Below, piece by piece: positions 34,459-45,888 of a DNA stretch of 64,000 bases (position 1 is its first letter; each line of letters opens with the position of its first letter). Below the pieces are notes generated by a model, which made no database searches, was not told the origin of the DNA, and saw only the letters and a list, made by a program, of their open reading frames with translations. Source of the DNA: Chondrilla cf. caribensis (Eukaryota > Porifera > Demospongiae > Chondrillida > Chondrillidae). Location: positions 5,284,009-5,348,008 of the forward strand of contig OZ026547.1 of NCBI GenBank assembly GCA_964020155.1, given 5' to 3'. Both the position numbers and the translations under genes were made by a program.

Positions 34459-35400
34459 GCAAAACAGATGGACGAGTACATTCGACAATGTCCAACATGC
34501 GTTAGAACGACACATCAACCACGTGAACCAATGCTGCCAACACCCCTACCCAAGTATCCATGGGAGAAAATAGCTACAGACCTTTTCGAAAGGAAGGGAA
34601 AGCACTATCTGGTACTTGTAGACTACTACTCCAGATACCTAGAAGTCATCCAACTGACATCAACCACCACTTCCAGCGTTATCAGTGCCATGAAATCCGT
34701 ATTCTGCAGACATGGGATTCCCAGTACCATAGTCAGTGACAACGGACCACAATTCTCTTCAGTAGAGATGAAGAGATTCGCGACAGCATATGGATTCCAG
34801 CAAATAACCAGCAGCCCGTACTTTCCACAAAGTAACGGTCTAGCAGAAAGGGCAGTGAGAACAGCAAAAGGACTACTGGAAGACACACAGGATACCTATC
34901 TTGCCCTCCTGAGTTACAGGACTACTCCTCTACCATGGTGCGGCTTGAGCCCAGCTGAGCTATTGATGGGGAGACAGCTAAGGACAGATGTACCCCAATC
35001 CCCAAACACGCTGAGACCAACATGGCCACACCTGAATGGTTTTGAAGAGAAGGACAGGAGATACAAGGAATTGCAAAAGGAAAACTTTGATCGTCGCCAT
35101 AAAGTACGCCCTCTGACCCAATTGCCAGCAGACAAAGAAGTCTGGGTCAACACCCAAGGCAGACAAGAGCAAGGAAGAATCATCACCACAGCATCAACTC
35201 CTCGCTCCTACCTCATAGATACCCCAAGAGGACAAATTAGGAGAAACCGTGCCCACATCATTCCCCAACCAACTGCACCACCAAGTGAAGAATCAGAGGA
35301 AACCCAAAACACTCCAAGAAGAGTTACACGCTCTCAGACGGGAACCCTCATACACCCACCTGACCGCCTTTGCTATTATAGGAAGGGAGATGTGGCATGA
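34420..35400 (+). CDS. Gypsy-type integrase/pol C-terminus, 5'-truncated, open
   Basis: Open frame of 326 codons. Roughly the first 12-13 codons are host spacer; element sequence begins about 34459. Visible are the end of the zinc-binding HHCC region (IRQCPTC), the integrase core with Asp54 (ATDLF), Asp107 (VSDNGPQF) and Glu143 (GLAERAV), i.e. D,D(35)E spacing, and a C-terminal RSYLIDT..G..RRNR segment of the kind seen before Ty3/Gypsy 3' LTRs. The stop codon lies just inside the LTR. Gag, protease and reverse transcriptase are absent. The frame has no stops or frameshifts, suggesting a recent arrival. As it stands the ORF is not expected to be functional. Confidence 0.9.
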   Translation: MKDTSILHNKIFIAKQMDEYIRQCPTCVRTTHQPREPMLPTPLPKYPWEKIATDLFERKGKHYLVLVDYYSRYLEVIQLTSTTTSSVISAMKSVFCRHGIPSTIVSDNGPQFSSVEMKRFATAYGFQQITSSPYFPQSNGLAERAVRTAKGLLEDTQDTYLALLSYRTTPLPWCGLSPAELLMGRQLRTDVPQSPNTLRPTWPHLNGFEEKDRRYKELQKENFDRRHKVRPLTQLPADKEVWVNTQGRQEQGRIITTASTPRSYLIDTPRGQIRRNRAHIIPQPTAPPSEESEETQNTPRRVTRSQTGTLIHPPDRLCYYRKGDVA

Positions 35401-35597
35401 GCTAGAACTAAGAAGACTTTAGGTTACTATTATAGGCTTTGTGTAGCAAATGATATCATGTACCTATCTGTATGGTTAATATGTATTTATCACTTTAGTT
35501 GAGTATATATGCTTTGAGGTCTCTTGTGAAGACCAGTTGATTAATGATTCATTCTGAAGTGAACTAGTGTCGTCAAGCGAGTTTAGGACATATCACA
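34459..35597 (+). mobile_element. 3' part of a Ty3/Gypsy LTR retrotransposon
   Basis: Comprises the integrase part of pol, a polypurine tract (GGAAGGGAGA, 35381-35390) and one LTR. There is no 5' LTR. The left junction is directly in host spacer and the right junction is the LTR end followed by a second copy of the same host spacer. Confidence 0.88.
35391..35597 (+). repeat. Solo-sided 3' LTR of the Gypsy fragment
   Basis: Starts TGTGGCATGA immediately after the polypurine tract and ends GACATATCACA, giving TG...CA termini and a length of about 207 bp. No second LTR in the window. Confidence 0.8.
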
Positions 35598-35598
35598 T

Positions 35599-35956
35599 AT
35601 GTGAAATCAGCAATGCTAATAATCTATTTAATATATCCTACACAATTTCCTTTTCACTAAGTGTATATGTTACGCTAGGTGTATGAATTCTATGTAGTTT
35701 TCATTACAGTATGCACTGCAAGAAAAAGAGAATCAATTTTGAAATGTCAAGTAATTCGAGTGCAGGGCGGCAGCCTCACGCGTTTCTTAACTGTTATAGT
35801 TTGCTTTAATATTCACTACAACGTTCTAGGCTGCAACACATGCCAATAATATAAAGACCATTGCATTTTTACTTACCCCCAATTCAAATCCTGACACAGT
35901 ATACAGAAATTAGATGAAAGATACTGGTATCTTGCACAATAATATATTTAATTCAT
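35599..35956 (+). repeat. Right 350-bp direct repeat flanking Gypsy fragment
   Basis: Near-identical to 34104-34458; continues into the promoter region of copy 5, as it does before copies 3 and 7. Confidence 0.9.
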
Positions 35957-35967
35957 TCTTGTAACAG

Positions 35968-35970
<3 letters not shown>

Positions 35971-36039
<69 letters not shown>
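35971..36039. repeat. CA microsatellite upstream of copy 5
   Basis: Pure CA run of about 69 bp, directly followed by CAGAATTACTAAGGATTCCA, so the block that usually lies between the CA tract and this point has been lost. Confidence 0.95.
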
Positions 36040-36040
<1 letters not shown>

Positions 36041-36235
36041 CAGAATTACTAAGGATTCCACATTACATGGTGTGTCCATAGGTGTATAGGTATATTCATG
36101 GATCAAACCTCAAACCAGTAATGAATATCGTTAAAAGTGGTTCTGTTCTGACTCACTTTCACTATAAAACTGCCTGTTCTTGTGGTTACCACTACTATCA
36201 CTGAGAAATTTAGTGCATAGACATTAGCTAGAGTT
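36041..36235 (+). promoter_or_regulatory. Core promoter of collagen copy 5
   Basis: TATAAAA at 36163-36169, 73 bp before the ATG, in the same conserved setting as the other copies. Confidence 0.8.
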
Positions 36236-37961
36236 ATGGCTGCAAGTATTCAGTTCTTTGTACAAGTGGCTCTCTTGTGCTGTGTGGTGACTATCAGTAT
36301 GGCAAGTATCCCTGATTGGCCAAAAACATTCTCACAACTTGAAAGCAAAGTGAATATGCAACAAGAAGAAATCAAGTCACTTCACCAGATAATAGAACAG
36401 TTGGAGATGAGACTAGAACAACTTGAAGCGAAAGGTGAGTTTGGTGAAGTTCTAGTACAACCCAAAGCTCTTCATTTCTGTCAGTTCTGTTAGTCAGGAC
36501 CTTCCTCCATAGAGTTTGTGGGGTTTACTTCATGGTATGACATCTTTCTAAGTCGGCCAATATTAAGACAGTACATAGAATGGCGAATTCCACCAGTATT
36601 GATGGAATACTCATTCCAAGCATTTCTAATATCCCTGTGGATTTGGAATTTAGAATTACAGGAATGAATTACTTGGTGTGATTGTTAAAAATGAAATTTG
36701 TTCAAGATGACAAATCTCTTAGGGCCTCCTCCTTGAATGGCCTCCTTCAAAATTAAATTCTGAACATTTCAATATAATAATTATTATGTGCAATATAAAT
36801 TATTGCAGGGGTGCATTATGTGCAGATACCTGGTATGCACAGATTATGTCACACTAGTATTTGAAGTTTGAAAACTCATGGAGTTGCTGCCCCATGCACT
36901 TGAATTACTTGGGCTTACACATCATTTCGAAGCTGATATACATGTAATAATAGTTCATTTACTAACCTCATTAGATATCTTACTACTCCTAGTCTACTCG
37001 GTTTTTAATGTACTAATAATATTTTATATACACATATTTATTATACTACATCTTTCGGATGAGCGTAACCAACTGGAACTCTTTTCTGCAGCATAACTGT
37101 GAATGTATGCAAAATGTACGCAGCATGGATGACCACTTAGGTGTCCCGAACAACAAATAAAAAAACTCTACATATACCATCAAACAGAAAAAAATAAATT
37201 CACTTTTACATACAGGAGAATCAGTGACTACTTGTTATCTCAGGGATATGTGATAGCCCAATTTCCATATTAATTACTTTTTGTCACATTAATCATGTTG
37301 CTCATTTGGATAATATAGACTCATTGTTCTTTCAACAGATAAACTCCTGGAAAGAACTAGACGACAAGATGTTTGCAGTTGTCCACTTGGAGTAAAAGGG
37401 GATAGAGGAACACCGGGACTGAATGGGATAAATGGAACAAAGGGTGAAAAGGGAGACCCAGGTCTAAATGGGGAGAGAGGTGAAAAAGGTGAACTAGGAC
37501 TGCCAGGACCCCAAGGACCACAAGGACAAAATGGAACAAAAGGTGAACACGGGGAAACTGGACAACCAGGGATTGTTGAACAGAAAGGTGAACCAGGAAT
37601 GAAAGGAGACACAGGAGTGTCAGGCCTTAATGGAACAAAGGGTGAAAAGGGAAAAAGAGGACAACCAGGGAATGTTGGTCAAAAAGGCGAGGCAGGACTG
37701 AGAGGAGACAGAGGAGTGCCAGGACTTAATGGAACAAAGGGTGAACGAGGAGAAAGAGGTAAAGTTGGACAAAAAGGTGAGAAAGGACTGAAAGGAGAGA
37801 AAGGTCTGAAAGGGGAGCGAGGACCACAGGGACTTAATGGAACAGAGTGTGAGCTAGGAAGTGATGCACCAAAATGTCCAGGACAAACAATTTCACCAAC
37901 ACCTACAAGTTCATCAACACATGATACAAGTTCATCTGTTCCTGGAAGAGTTTCTGGCTAA
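36236..37961 (+). CDS. Collagen-like secreted coiled-coil protein, array copy 5 (type A), helix Gly to Glu
   Basis: Exons 36236-36434 and 37339-37961, 273 residues. Starts MAASIQFFVQVALLCC; coiled coil as in copy 3. Exon 2: RTRR furin-type site, CSC, then 51 triplet positions. One helix glycine is replaced: codon 37578-37580 is GAA, giving GIVEQKGEP where copies 3 and 7 have GIVGQKGEP (residue 147). Single Gly substitutions of this kind destabilise triple helices in known collagens. C-terminal cysteines TEC and APKC are present, then a Ser/Thr tail. Otherwise nearly identical to copy 3, about 15.1 kb away. Confidence 0.92.
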
Positions 37962-38111
37962 TATATATATATACATACCTTTCATTGATCTGGAGATGGA
38001 GCTCGAATACTTCCTGCAGGTGATAGCCTTATGCCATATGTTATTAATGTTTAATTGCATTTTAATTGTGCCATTTTCTTAGCAATGATTGAATGCAGTC
38101 TGTTAGCTATA

Positions 38112-38747
38112 CATATGTGAGCATCTCTGACAAAAGGGTCCACTTGGTGAAAAATTTCAAAACACATTTTCTGACATCATTCGATAGCTACGTCACAGGG
38201 GAACGTGTTTTCAGTTGGAAGCGCTCAAATATTGTACTCCGTCCACGAGTTATTGATCGTTTCACGGACACCGCTGTCTACATCATAACTTTGAGAACGA
38301 GTCGCTTCCGGTTTATTCATTTTAGTCTGTATATTCATGACGTCACGAATACACGAACTTGTAAAGAAGGGTAATGGAGGGCGGTTTGTGATTTCTGCAA
38401 AGAATTCGCAATCGTCTATTACTTACATTTAACTTCAGATAGCCTTGCAAGTTTTCAAAGAAGAAAGCTGAAATCACCCACGCTACGTATACTTCTTTCA
38501 TACGCGCGAAGATTCCGCCAAACTCTGTATAACGAAATGGCGTATTTCCGAGAGCTGGATTCAGTAGCGTATCTCAAGATGTAGTAGTCGTATGACAATT
38601 TCGCTTTCAGAGAACATTCTACTAATGATTCAGAGTCGATTTTCGCAAAAAAAAAGTTATTTCGAAGCCTAATAGGTATTTTGTCACCATAACCACAGTT
38701 TATACTTTCCACCAAGTGGACCCTTTTGTCAGAGATGCTCACATATG
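38112..38747. mobile_element. Inverted-repeat element family I, copy after gene 5
   Basis: Same site and same termini (CATATGTGAGCATCTCTGAC to CTCACATATG) as the copy at 23060, so it was copied together with the unit. It keeps a short GGGAACGTGTTT segment that the copy at 23060 has lost. Confidence 0.85.
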
Positions 38748-39308
38748 AATGCATTCATAATTTATTACAAATTACCATAAAAACAGGATATTTTGTATCC
38801 CATCCACTTATCTTTTAATTTTGATTCAGTAAAATTGACATTCATTTGCAATTATAATGAATTCTATGACATTCGCAAATAATTGTAAATGTGAGCTTTT
38901 ATGGAATTAAGTGAAACCCATAACATGAGGATATTATATTTTGTGTATTATTCCTCACTAATAATATAAGAAAGTTGATATAGTCATATTAATTGAATTA
39001 ATAATAAACATTAGCAGTAGGAAATTAACTGATTACAAAAAGAGGTAAGCAATAAGTGTGATGTTATGAGGAATCATCTGCTGATAACCGAGAGAATGAG
39101 ACATCCATCTGCATTCATTATAGCAATAATACAACACAACACAGTACGTAGAGAGTAACAGCAGCTGGGAGGAAACTTGAACTTGAAGTCAGAAATCCAG
39201 TAGTTCAGAATCGGCTATCTATCCACGACTAAGTTCCTCAAAGATTGTACGGTGCAATTCCTTTGTCGCAGCTTAGTCCATGTCTGTTTCGATCAGTAAC
39301 CTAGTCTC

Positions 39309-39560
39309 TTGAACACTGGACAACCTACTTGGTCTGGTTGCAGGCACTCTGAGGAACAGAATAATCTCTCAGGGATTTCAGATATTCTTGCCAGCTGCAG
39401 TCCAAATTTCAAGTTTCCTGCTGTTCTTGATTCAATGAACAGTTGTTCTTGGCTCTCAGTAGTCTTGGATGCTTTAATGAACAGTTGTTCTTCCTCTGAA
39501 TCTTCTAGTATGGGTTGGCTAGCAGATACAAATTGAAGAGATCCAGATTAAATGAACTGT
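39309..39560 (-). pseudogene. Decayed 16-residue-repeat gene, copy in unit 5
   Basis: Homologous to 24243-24545 with one 48-bp repeat fewer. Confidence 0.5.
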
Positions 39561-39811
39561 TGGATCTATGGTCTTGAGAAGATCAGGCTCTAGATCTTCT
39601 CACTCCTAAGTTAACATTCATTTTGTACTGGTCTAAATCAGTTAATCCCCTCCCCTCATGATCCTCGCAGTTTAGAATCCATTGGGGTCGGCAATAACTT
39701 ACATGTAGAGGTTACTAATTAGAAGCCTCTACCTCTACCTAGGGGTTAATAATTATTATTATATGATAAGGATTCATTGCTGTGTGAGTATCCATGAGTA
39801 ACAAAAGTTGT

Positions 39812-39936
39812 TGAGCATAGTCACAGCCAATAATTCAATAAAACACAGAACATTTCGATCCGTAGATGCAGCTGAAGAAGACCTACAGATCTTAACGACC
39901 TGTGTCATATTGAATTATTGGCTGTGATTACACTCA
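39812..39936. mobile_element. Fold-back element, 125 bp (unit 5)
   Basis: Duplicate of 24793-24917, with the same arms and centre and a few substitutions. Confidence 0.85.
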
Positions 39937-40684
39937 GTAATTCTTGTTACCAATAATTATTGGTAGCCTCTACTTATGCATGAGTAATTACATCACAGAG
40001 CACAGAGCTGACTGTATAGGTCACAAATTAGTGACCTCAATTTACACTTTGATCATTATAGTCTCATAGGCTGATGATGTCATCCATTAAGGGGCTCGCT
40101 GCTGAAGTGATTAATGTTAAATTGCAAAATTAAATACCAATGAATTTGTCTCTGGGAATATTGATTTCCCAGATAACGACAAAGTGTTGAGTACTAATAC
40201 CTACATACAGGGAATTTCAAGCCCTTACTGCACCAATTTTATAACCTTCAGCCATAAGTTATTTACTATATACCCTGATCTAAATCATACCAGTATCTAA
40301 TGTACTCGCTTATTGCCCTTGGTCTCATTGCCATACCGGATAAAGAGAAAAGCAGCTTTGCCTGTCGCAGTCACATGCAAGCATATAATACAGTCTGAAT
40401 AATAATTGCAGCTTATTCATCTTGTAATTCGAAGTAACAGTGTGATGAAGCCCTAATATATGTGTGGATGTGAAGGACATTTTAATTAAAAGGTTGGCAG
40501 TTCAATGAAAATGATGATAATTTAATGATTTATTTGTAATATTGAAAGACATTTACTGTTTATCTATGTAGTAGTTGTTTGGTTTTCTGGAGGTGACCTA
40601 ATTTACTGTTCATGTATAAGACCCTAGCTCTTCCACAACTAGTGTGCTTGGTAATCTGATGGTATAATGTAACATACATCTGTA

Positions 40685-40800
40685 CCTGGCAGTTCTTGCA
40701 ATAGCTCTTTCGATTTCCTGGCACTGATTGTATGGGGGTCACCCAGTTCTTCGCATGAATGCTGGTTGCACTGGTTGGCTGCCACATCTCCTCCTTACAC
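40685..40800 (-). pseudogene. ParB-like exon relic in spacer (4 of 5)
   Basis: Near-identical to the relic at 25680, including the RKSKELLQELPG part. Confidence 0.75.
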
Positions 40801-41267
40801 CTACTACAAAATCCAATCCTGTGACATTACAGCTTTGTTAGTTTATTTGTCATTATACCTTTGAAAAGTATTGACAAGCTTGGCTAAGCATATATATATA
40901 TATATACATACTAGGGTAATGATGCTTGTTCTGATACTGCTACATGGTATGCAAACCTTTGTACTCTGCACAGCTTAGGAGAGCCACTTCAGACACTGTC
41001 CAAACTACAGGGGACCTGTTGAAATAGACCACCTTTACAGTAAACCACCTATCCATTGCTGAACTACCCACTATTTAAATTCAACTACACATAAAGCAGC
41101 TCTGTAAAGTCTACCTAGTGTGTCAATTTTAGGAGGTCCCTCTGGTAGAATTCTTTGCTCATTTTTTCTGTTACAGTAGTATCAAGCCTAAGCATGTGAA
41201 TTTGCATAGAATCCTGTACTTGTGGGAAGATGGACAGCCTGACTGTACTACATAGTAGACCACAATG

Positions 41268-41376
41268 ACTTGACAGGGAACCAAGAGCTGTTGATGATAC
41301 TGGATCAACTAGAACCGGAAGGAACTTATGGAAATCCAGGAGCACTGGGATATGTTGAGTATACACAGGTGAGTGC
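41268..41376 (+). pseudogene. Gly-X-Y-like relic in spacer
   Basis: EPRAVDDTGST in one frame, EGTYGNPGALGYVEYTQ in the next, then GTGAGT at 41370. Confidence 0.5.
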
Positions 41377-42470
41377 CCTTTGAAGCCTTTTTCAGTCAAA
41401 CCTTACAAGTAGCAAATTCAATTATAATATGGGAAGATATACAGTAATTTCATTAGACTAAGTGGTGACACCATTGATGCATTGATAAATCAATTACAAT
41501 GGACATGTCACTAATACTGCATATGTATGTCCATGAACAGTACTCCATGAACAGTCTAGAAATTTAAGATGTTCAGTGACCAAGTATTTAAACTACGTAT
41601 GTTACAGCTCACTCCAAAGATCACTACGAAAGTACAATATGATGTGAAAATCATAATAAAATTTGCCTTGTTTGAAGAAATGTATACCTTTTAGGATTGA
41701 AGGCAACTCCTAACACAAGATATTGTAGGTCATTCTGATTTTTACAGTATAAAATTTGGTGAATTCTTGTTAATGCATCACCGCTTAATCTTGTAATCCG
41801 CCACTATTTCCCAATACAAATGTGCTGTACAAGTGCCAATGAATAGAATTTTAGTTAATCTGTCAAACTCATTAATCGACATTTTTCTTGGAAACAACTT
41901 GTAGTGAATATTATTAACGAGTATTCACTGTAATGCTCCACATGTGAATTACTCATGTCACGTCATGCAAATTCATATGTAATCTACAATACTAATAATT
42001 TATTTAATGTATCCTATACTATTTCCTTTTGACTTCCGGTACGGTAGATATAGGAATCCTAGGAATGCTTCATTAGAAAATTCACTGCAAGAAAGAGACA
42101 GTCTATTTCAAAATGCCAGGAAATATGAGTGTGGGGCCAGCAGCCACACCAGTTTCCACACTTGAATTATTTGCTTTACTATTCACTTCAACTGTCAATA
42201 ATGCAAAGGCCATTTGTACTTACCAAACTTTCAAATCCTGCTACAGTGTACAGAAATAAGATGAAAGATACAAGTACATTGCACAATAGTAAATTTTATT
42301 TATTCTTGTCACAGTTCCTATTTGAGCAAAACCATGTGTACAGTTAGTAGACCAAATATATACCCACATATTGCCCTTAAGTCATGATAGTGCATTGGCA
42401 AATGAACACCACATATTGTCATCGATAATTGATTCAACTTACCACACATAGATCCCGAAATGTATGGACA

Positions 42471-42499
42471 AGTACACACACAAACACACATACATACAT

Positions 42500-42565
<66 letters not shown>

Positions 42566-42584
42566 CACACACACACACACACAC

Positions 42585-42625
<41 letters not shown>
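42471..42625. repeat. CA microsatellite upstream of copy 6
   Basis: CA run of about 150 bp with a GCAC-rich segment near 42500-42530. Confidence 0.95.
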
Positions 42626-42626
<1 letters not shown>

Positions 42627-42639
42627 ATACGCACATACC

Positions 42640-42884
42640 ACAAAGAAGAACGAAACACCACTAACCCCACACATGGGAATCCACTCACTTATACCAAAGC
42701 AGAATTACTAAGGATTCCACAATTACATGGTGTATGGGTAGGTATATTCATTGATCAAACCTCGAAACATGTAATGAATATCTTTAAAAGTGGCTCTGTT
42801 CTCCCTTTGACTATAAAACTGCCAGTTCTTGTGGTTACCATTACTAACATCGAGAAATTTAGTGCATAGACTTTAGCTTCGGCT
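42640..42884 (+). promoter_or_regulatory. Core promoter of collagen copy 6
   Basis: TATAAAA at 42812-42818, 73 bp upstream of the ATG. Confidence 0.8.
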
Positions 42885-44717
42885 ATGGCTCCAAGCAGTC
42901 AGGTGTTCGTACATGTTGCTTTTTTGTGCTGTGTGGTGATCTCCAGTATGGCGAGTATCCCTGATTGGCCAAAAGCATTCTCACAACTTGAAAACAAGGT
43001 GAATGTGCAACAAGAAGAAATAAAGTCACTCCGCCAGGTAATAGAACAGTTGGAGAGGAGACTGGAACAACTTGAAGTGAAAGGTGAGGTTGGTGATGTT
43101 CATGTGCAGCCTCAAGTCCCCATTCTTCATTCCATATAGTCAGGACCTTCCTCCTTTTGGAGTATGTGGATCTGTTTCATTGTATCATTGAGTCAGTCAA
43201 TATTAAGACAGTACATGAGTAATTAAGACAGTCAATATTAAGACAGTACATGAGTAATTATAGAATGGTGAATTCCACCAGTACTGGTGGAGTACTATAT
43301 TCCAAGCATTTCTATTATCCCTGTGGATGGGAAGTAAGATGTACAGGAATGAACTACTTGGTGTGATAGTTAAAAATGCACGTTTTGAGATAAAAAGAAA
43401 CTCTTTGGGCTGCCTCCTTGAACCAGAATTGCTTTAGTGCCTTTTTTCAGTTCAGAGAACCTTCACAAAATATGTTATGTTAGGAGAATCTTCTGGACTC
43501 GAGACATTATAGTTATTCAATTTTAATTTCTCACCAATTTCAATATTTTTTCCACACAGTATACAATATGATGGGGGTTTATTTGGTGCAGATACCTGGT
43601 GAACCTAGATCATGTCAAGCAAGTATTTATAGTTTGAAAACTCATGGAGTTATCGCCTCATGCACGTGAAATACTTGAGCGTACGCATCATTCTTATGCT
43701 GATATCTATATATTTAATGATATTATATTATGTACGCAAATTTATTATACTACATCTTTCAGATAAGCGTGACATACTGAAAGTTATTCCATATTATTTC
43801 AACATAATTGTGAATGTATGCAAAAATGTACACAGCATGGATGATCACTTGGATCTCCCAAGCAATAAAATTGATCCAATTCTAGTCTATGTGACTGGTA
43901 CAAGATTGAGCAGGAAAAAAAATCACTTCTCTGTACAGGAGAATCTATGACTACCTGTTGTCTCAGGGATATGTGATAGCCCAATGTCCATATTAATTAC
44001 TTTTTGTCACATCAATCATGTTGCTCATTTGGATAATATAGACTCCTTGTTCTTTCAACAGATAAACTCCTGGAAAGAACTAGACGACAAGATGTTTGCA
44101 GTTGTCCACTTGGAGTAAAAGGGGCTAGAGGAACACCGGGACTGAATGGGATAAATGGAACAAAGGGTGAAAAGGGAGACCCAGGTCTAAATGGGGAGAG
44201 GGGTGACAATGGAGAACTAGGTCTGCCAGGACCCCAAGGACTAAATGGAACAAAAGGTGAACGTGGTTATACAGGAGAACCAGGGAATGTTGGGCCGAAA
44301 GGTGAATCAGGACTGAAAGGAGACAAAGGAGTGCCAGGACTTAATGGAACAAAGGGTGAACGTGGAGAAATAGGACAACCAGGAAATAAAGGACAGAAAG
44401 GTGAGAAAGGTCCGAGAGGTAAAAATGGAAATAAAGGGCAAAAGGGGGAGCCAGGAATCAAAGGATCACAAGGTCATAATGGAACAAATGGTGAACGAGG
44501 GGAAAAAGGACAACGCGGGAATATTGGACAGAAAGGTGAACCAGGACTGAAAGGAGAGAAAGGACCACAGGGACTTAATGGAACAGAGTGTAAACCAGAA
44601 AGTGATGCAACAAAAGGTCCAAGACAAACAATTCCACCAACACCTACAATTTCACCAGCACAAGTTACAAGTTCAACAACAATTGCTACAACTTCGCTGT
44701 ACACACTTGGTAGATAA
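42885..44717 (+). CDS. Collagen-like secreted coiled-coil protein, array copy 6 (type B)
   Basis: Exons 42885-43083 and 44062-44717, 284 residues, donor GTGAGG. Exon 1 like copy 4 ([16 protein letters not shown]; heptads with [15 protein letters not shown]). RTRR furin-type site, CSC, about 53 Gly-X-Y triplets with a different basic segment ([13 protein letters not shown]). First C-terminal Cys in TEC, then DATKGPRQ without the second Cys, and a Thr/Ser tail ending LYTLGR. The intron holds a 32-bp direct duplication (about 43192-43257). Intact; type-B partner of copy 4. Confidence 0.92.
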
Positions 44718-44999
44718 ACCATCCATTGATCTGGAGGTCGAGCTCGAATACTTCATGCAAATACTACCCCAATGTTATAAATGTTTAATTGTAGTTCATT
44801 TTTGTGAAAGACATGCTAGCACAGTAATTACTATCTATTAAACAACAATACATACTAATAATAATAATAATAATAATAATGATAAAAGTGATCAAATCAA
44901 GCATGAAATATATAATTCCATAACAATAGCAATTACAAAAATGGCATAATCAAACACAGCATGCAACAAACCTAGACGTACATATATATTAACATTTTA

Positions 45000-45287
45000 C
45001 CTACCTAGGTGTACCACACCTTCCACCATGGCTGGATCAGCTGCACTCATGTACACTCCTCTAGGATGATGGTATGATGACCTTGATCTCTGGAGGTAAC
45101 TGACCTACAATCTCAAGATGGCAAAGCTGAGGCACAATCAAGCAAAGCATCCTCAATACAGTACTGTAGGTCAAGTGCTGTTTCTCAGCCTGCATAGAAT
45201 CAAGTTGCTTGATGAAGGTACTTGGACCGGTTCCTCCAGTACAGGAATGAAAAAAATGGCACGAATGTGCCATGTTCAATCCCCGAA
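45000..45287 (-). pseudogene. Retroelement-associated relic, second copy
   Basis: Matches 29740-29940, with minus-strand reading LCHLEIVGQLPPEIKVI. In the unit after copy 4 this sequence lies next to the reverse-transcriptase relic, so it probably belongs to the same decayed insertion. Confidence 0.5.
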
Positions 45288-45825
45288 TTCTTTATTACCG
45301 AGCGTTAGCGAGGTAATTGTTTCCGTTCGTTTGGGGAGTCCGATCGAGCAGCCCACGCACATAATTGCGGTGGCCGCCAATATTGTTCAATTTAGGTCAC
45401 TTTTTGGTTTCTTTGAACGCAAATCGTTCGTCGAACGAATCGATCAGCACTAAGTCGTCCCACCGACGGTAATGGGGCACCGTCACAGCATATATTGAAA
45501 TGGCAAACTTGGACAAAGGTTGCCTGTGGTTCACACACGATCCGTTAAAAGAGCACTTACTTTTCGATTCCTCCTGTCGACAAATTTCGGACTACATCAC
45601 TACTAAGTACCTTAAAACAATTCGAATAACAATTGTCAACTTTTTTGCACAACGATTTTTCGATTTCCTTCGCCGAAGAGCAGGGTTCGCCAATCCGTCG
45701 TTCGGGACACCAAATGGTCGGCCATCATGACGTCCATTTTGGAAGACATTTTTAGATGATGTCACTAAACTACGTCATATCATGGATCTTGATATGCAAG
45801 ATCTATTTGCGAGGTTCTGAACTTT
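45288..45825. mobile_element. Insertion relative to the unit after copy 4
   Basis: About 530 bp with no counterpart in the otherwise alignable sequence near 29960. CpG-rich; begins near TTATTACCGAGCGTTAGCGA. Frames at 45118-45453 and 45500-45730 lack recognisable domains. I take it as an unclassified insertion; the ends are not resolved. Confidence 0.5.
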
Positions 45826-45888
45826 GTTCACAACTAGTATTATTTCATATTTATGTCTCTTCTCGTGTTCATGGTGCCTGTACGCAGG

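Noticed and set aside
41115..41399. Minus-strand frame of about 94 codons (HSPVYTQHIPVLLDF...) repeated at 26145, 33187 and 48778
   Set aside because: It is the antisense of the Gly-X-Y-like spacer relic; substitutions between copies do not favour this frame and no domain is recognisable.
42474..42625. Regularly repeated CA/GCAC pattern considered as CRISPR-like or satellite array
   Set aside because: Simple microsatellite with no spacers; the organism is an animal by gene structure.
45118..45453. Plus frame of 111 codons across the spacer insertion after copy 6
   Set aside because: Spans the junction of old spacer and insertion; no domain, no paralogue in the equivalent unit.
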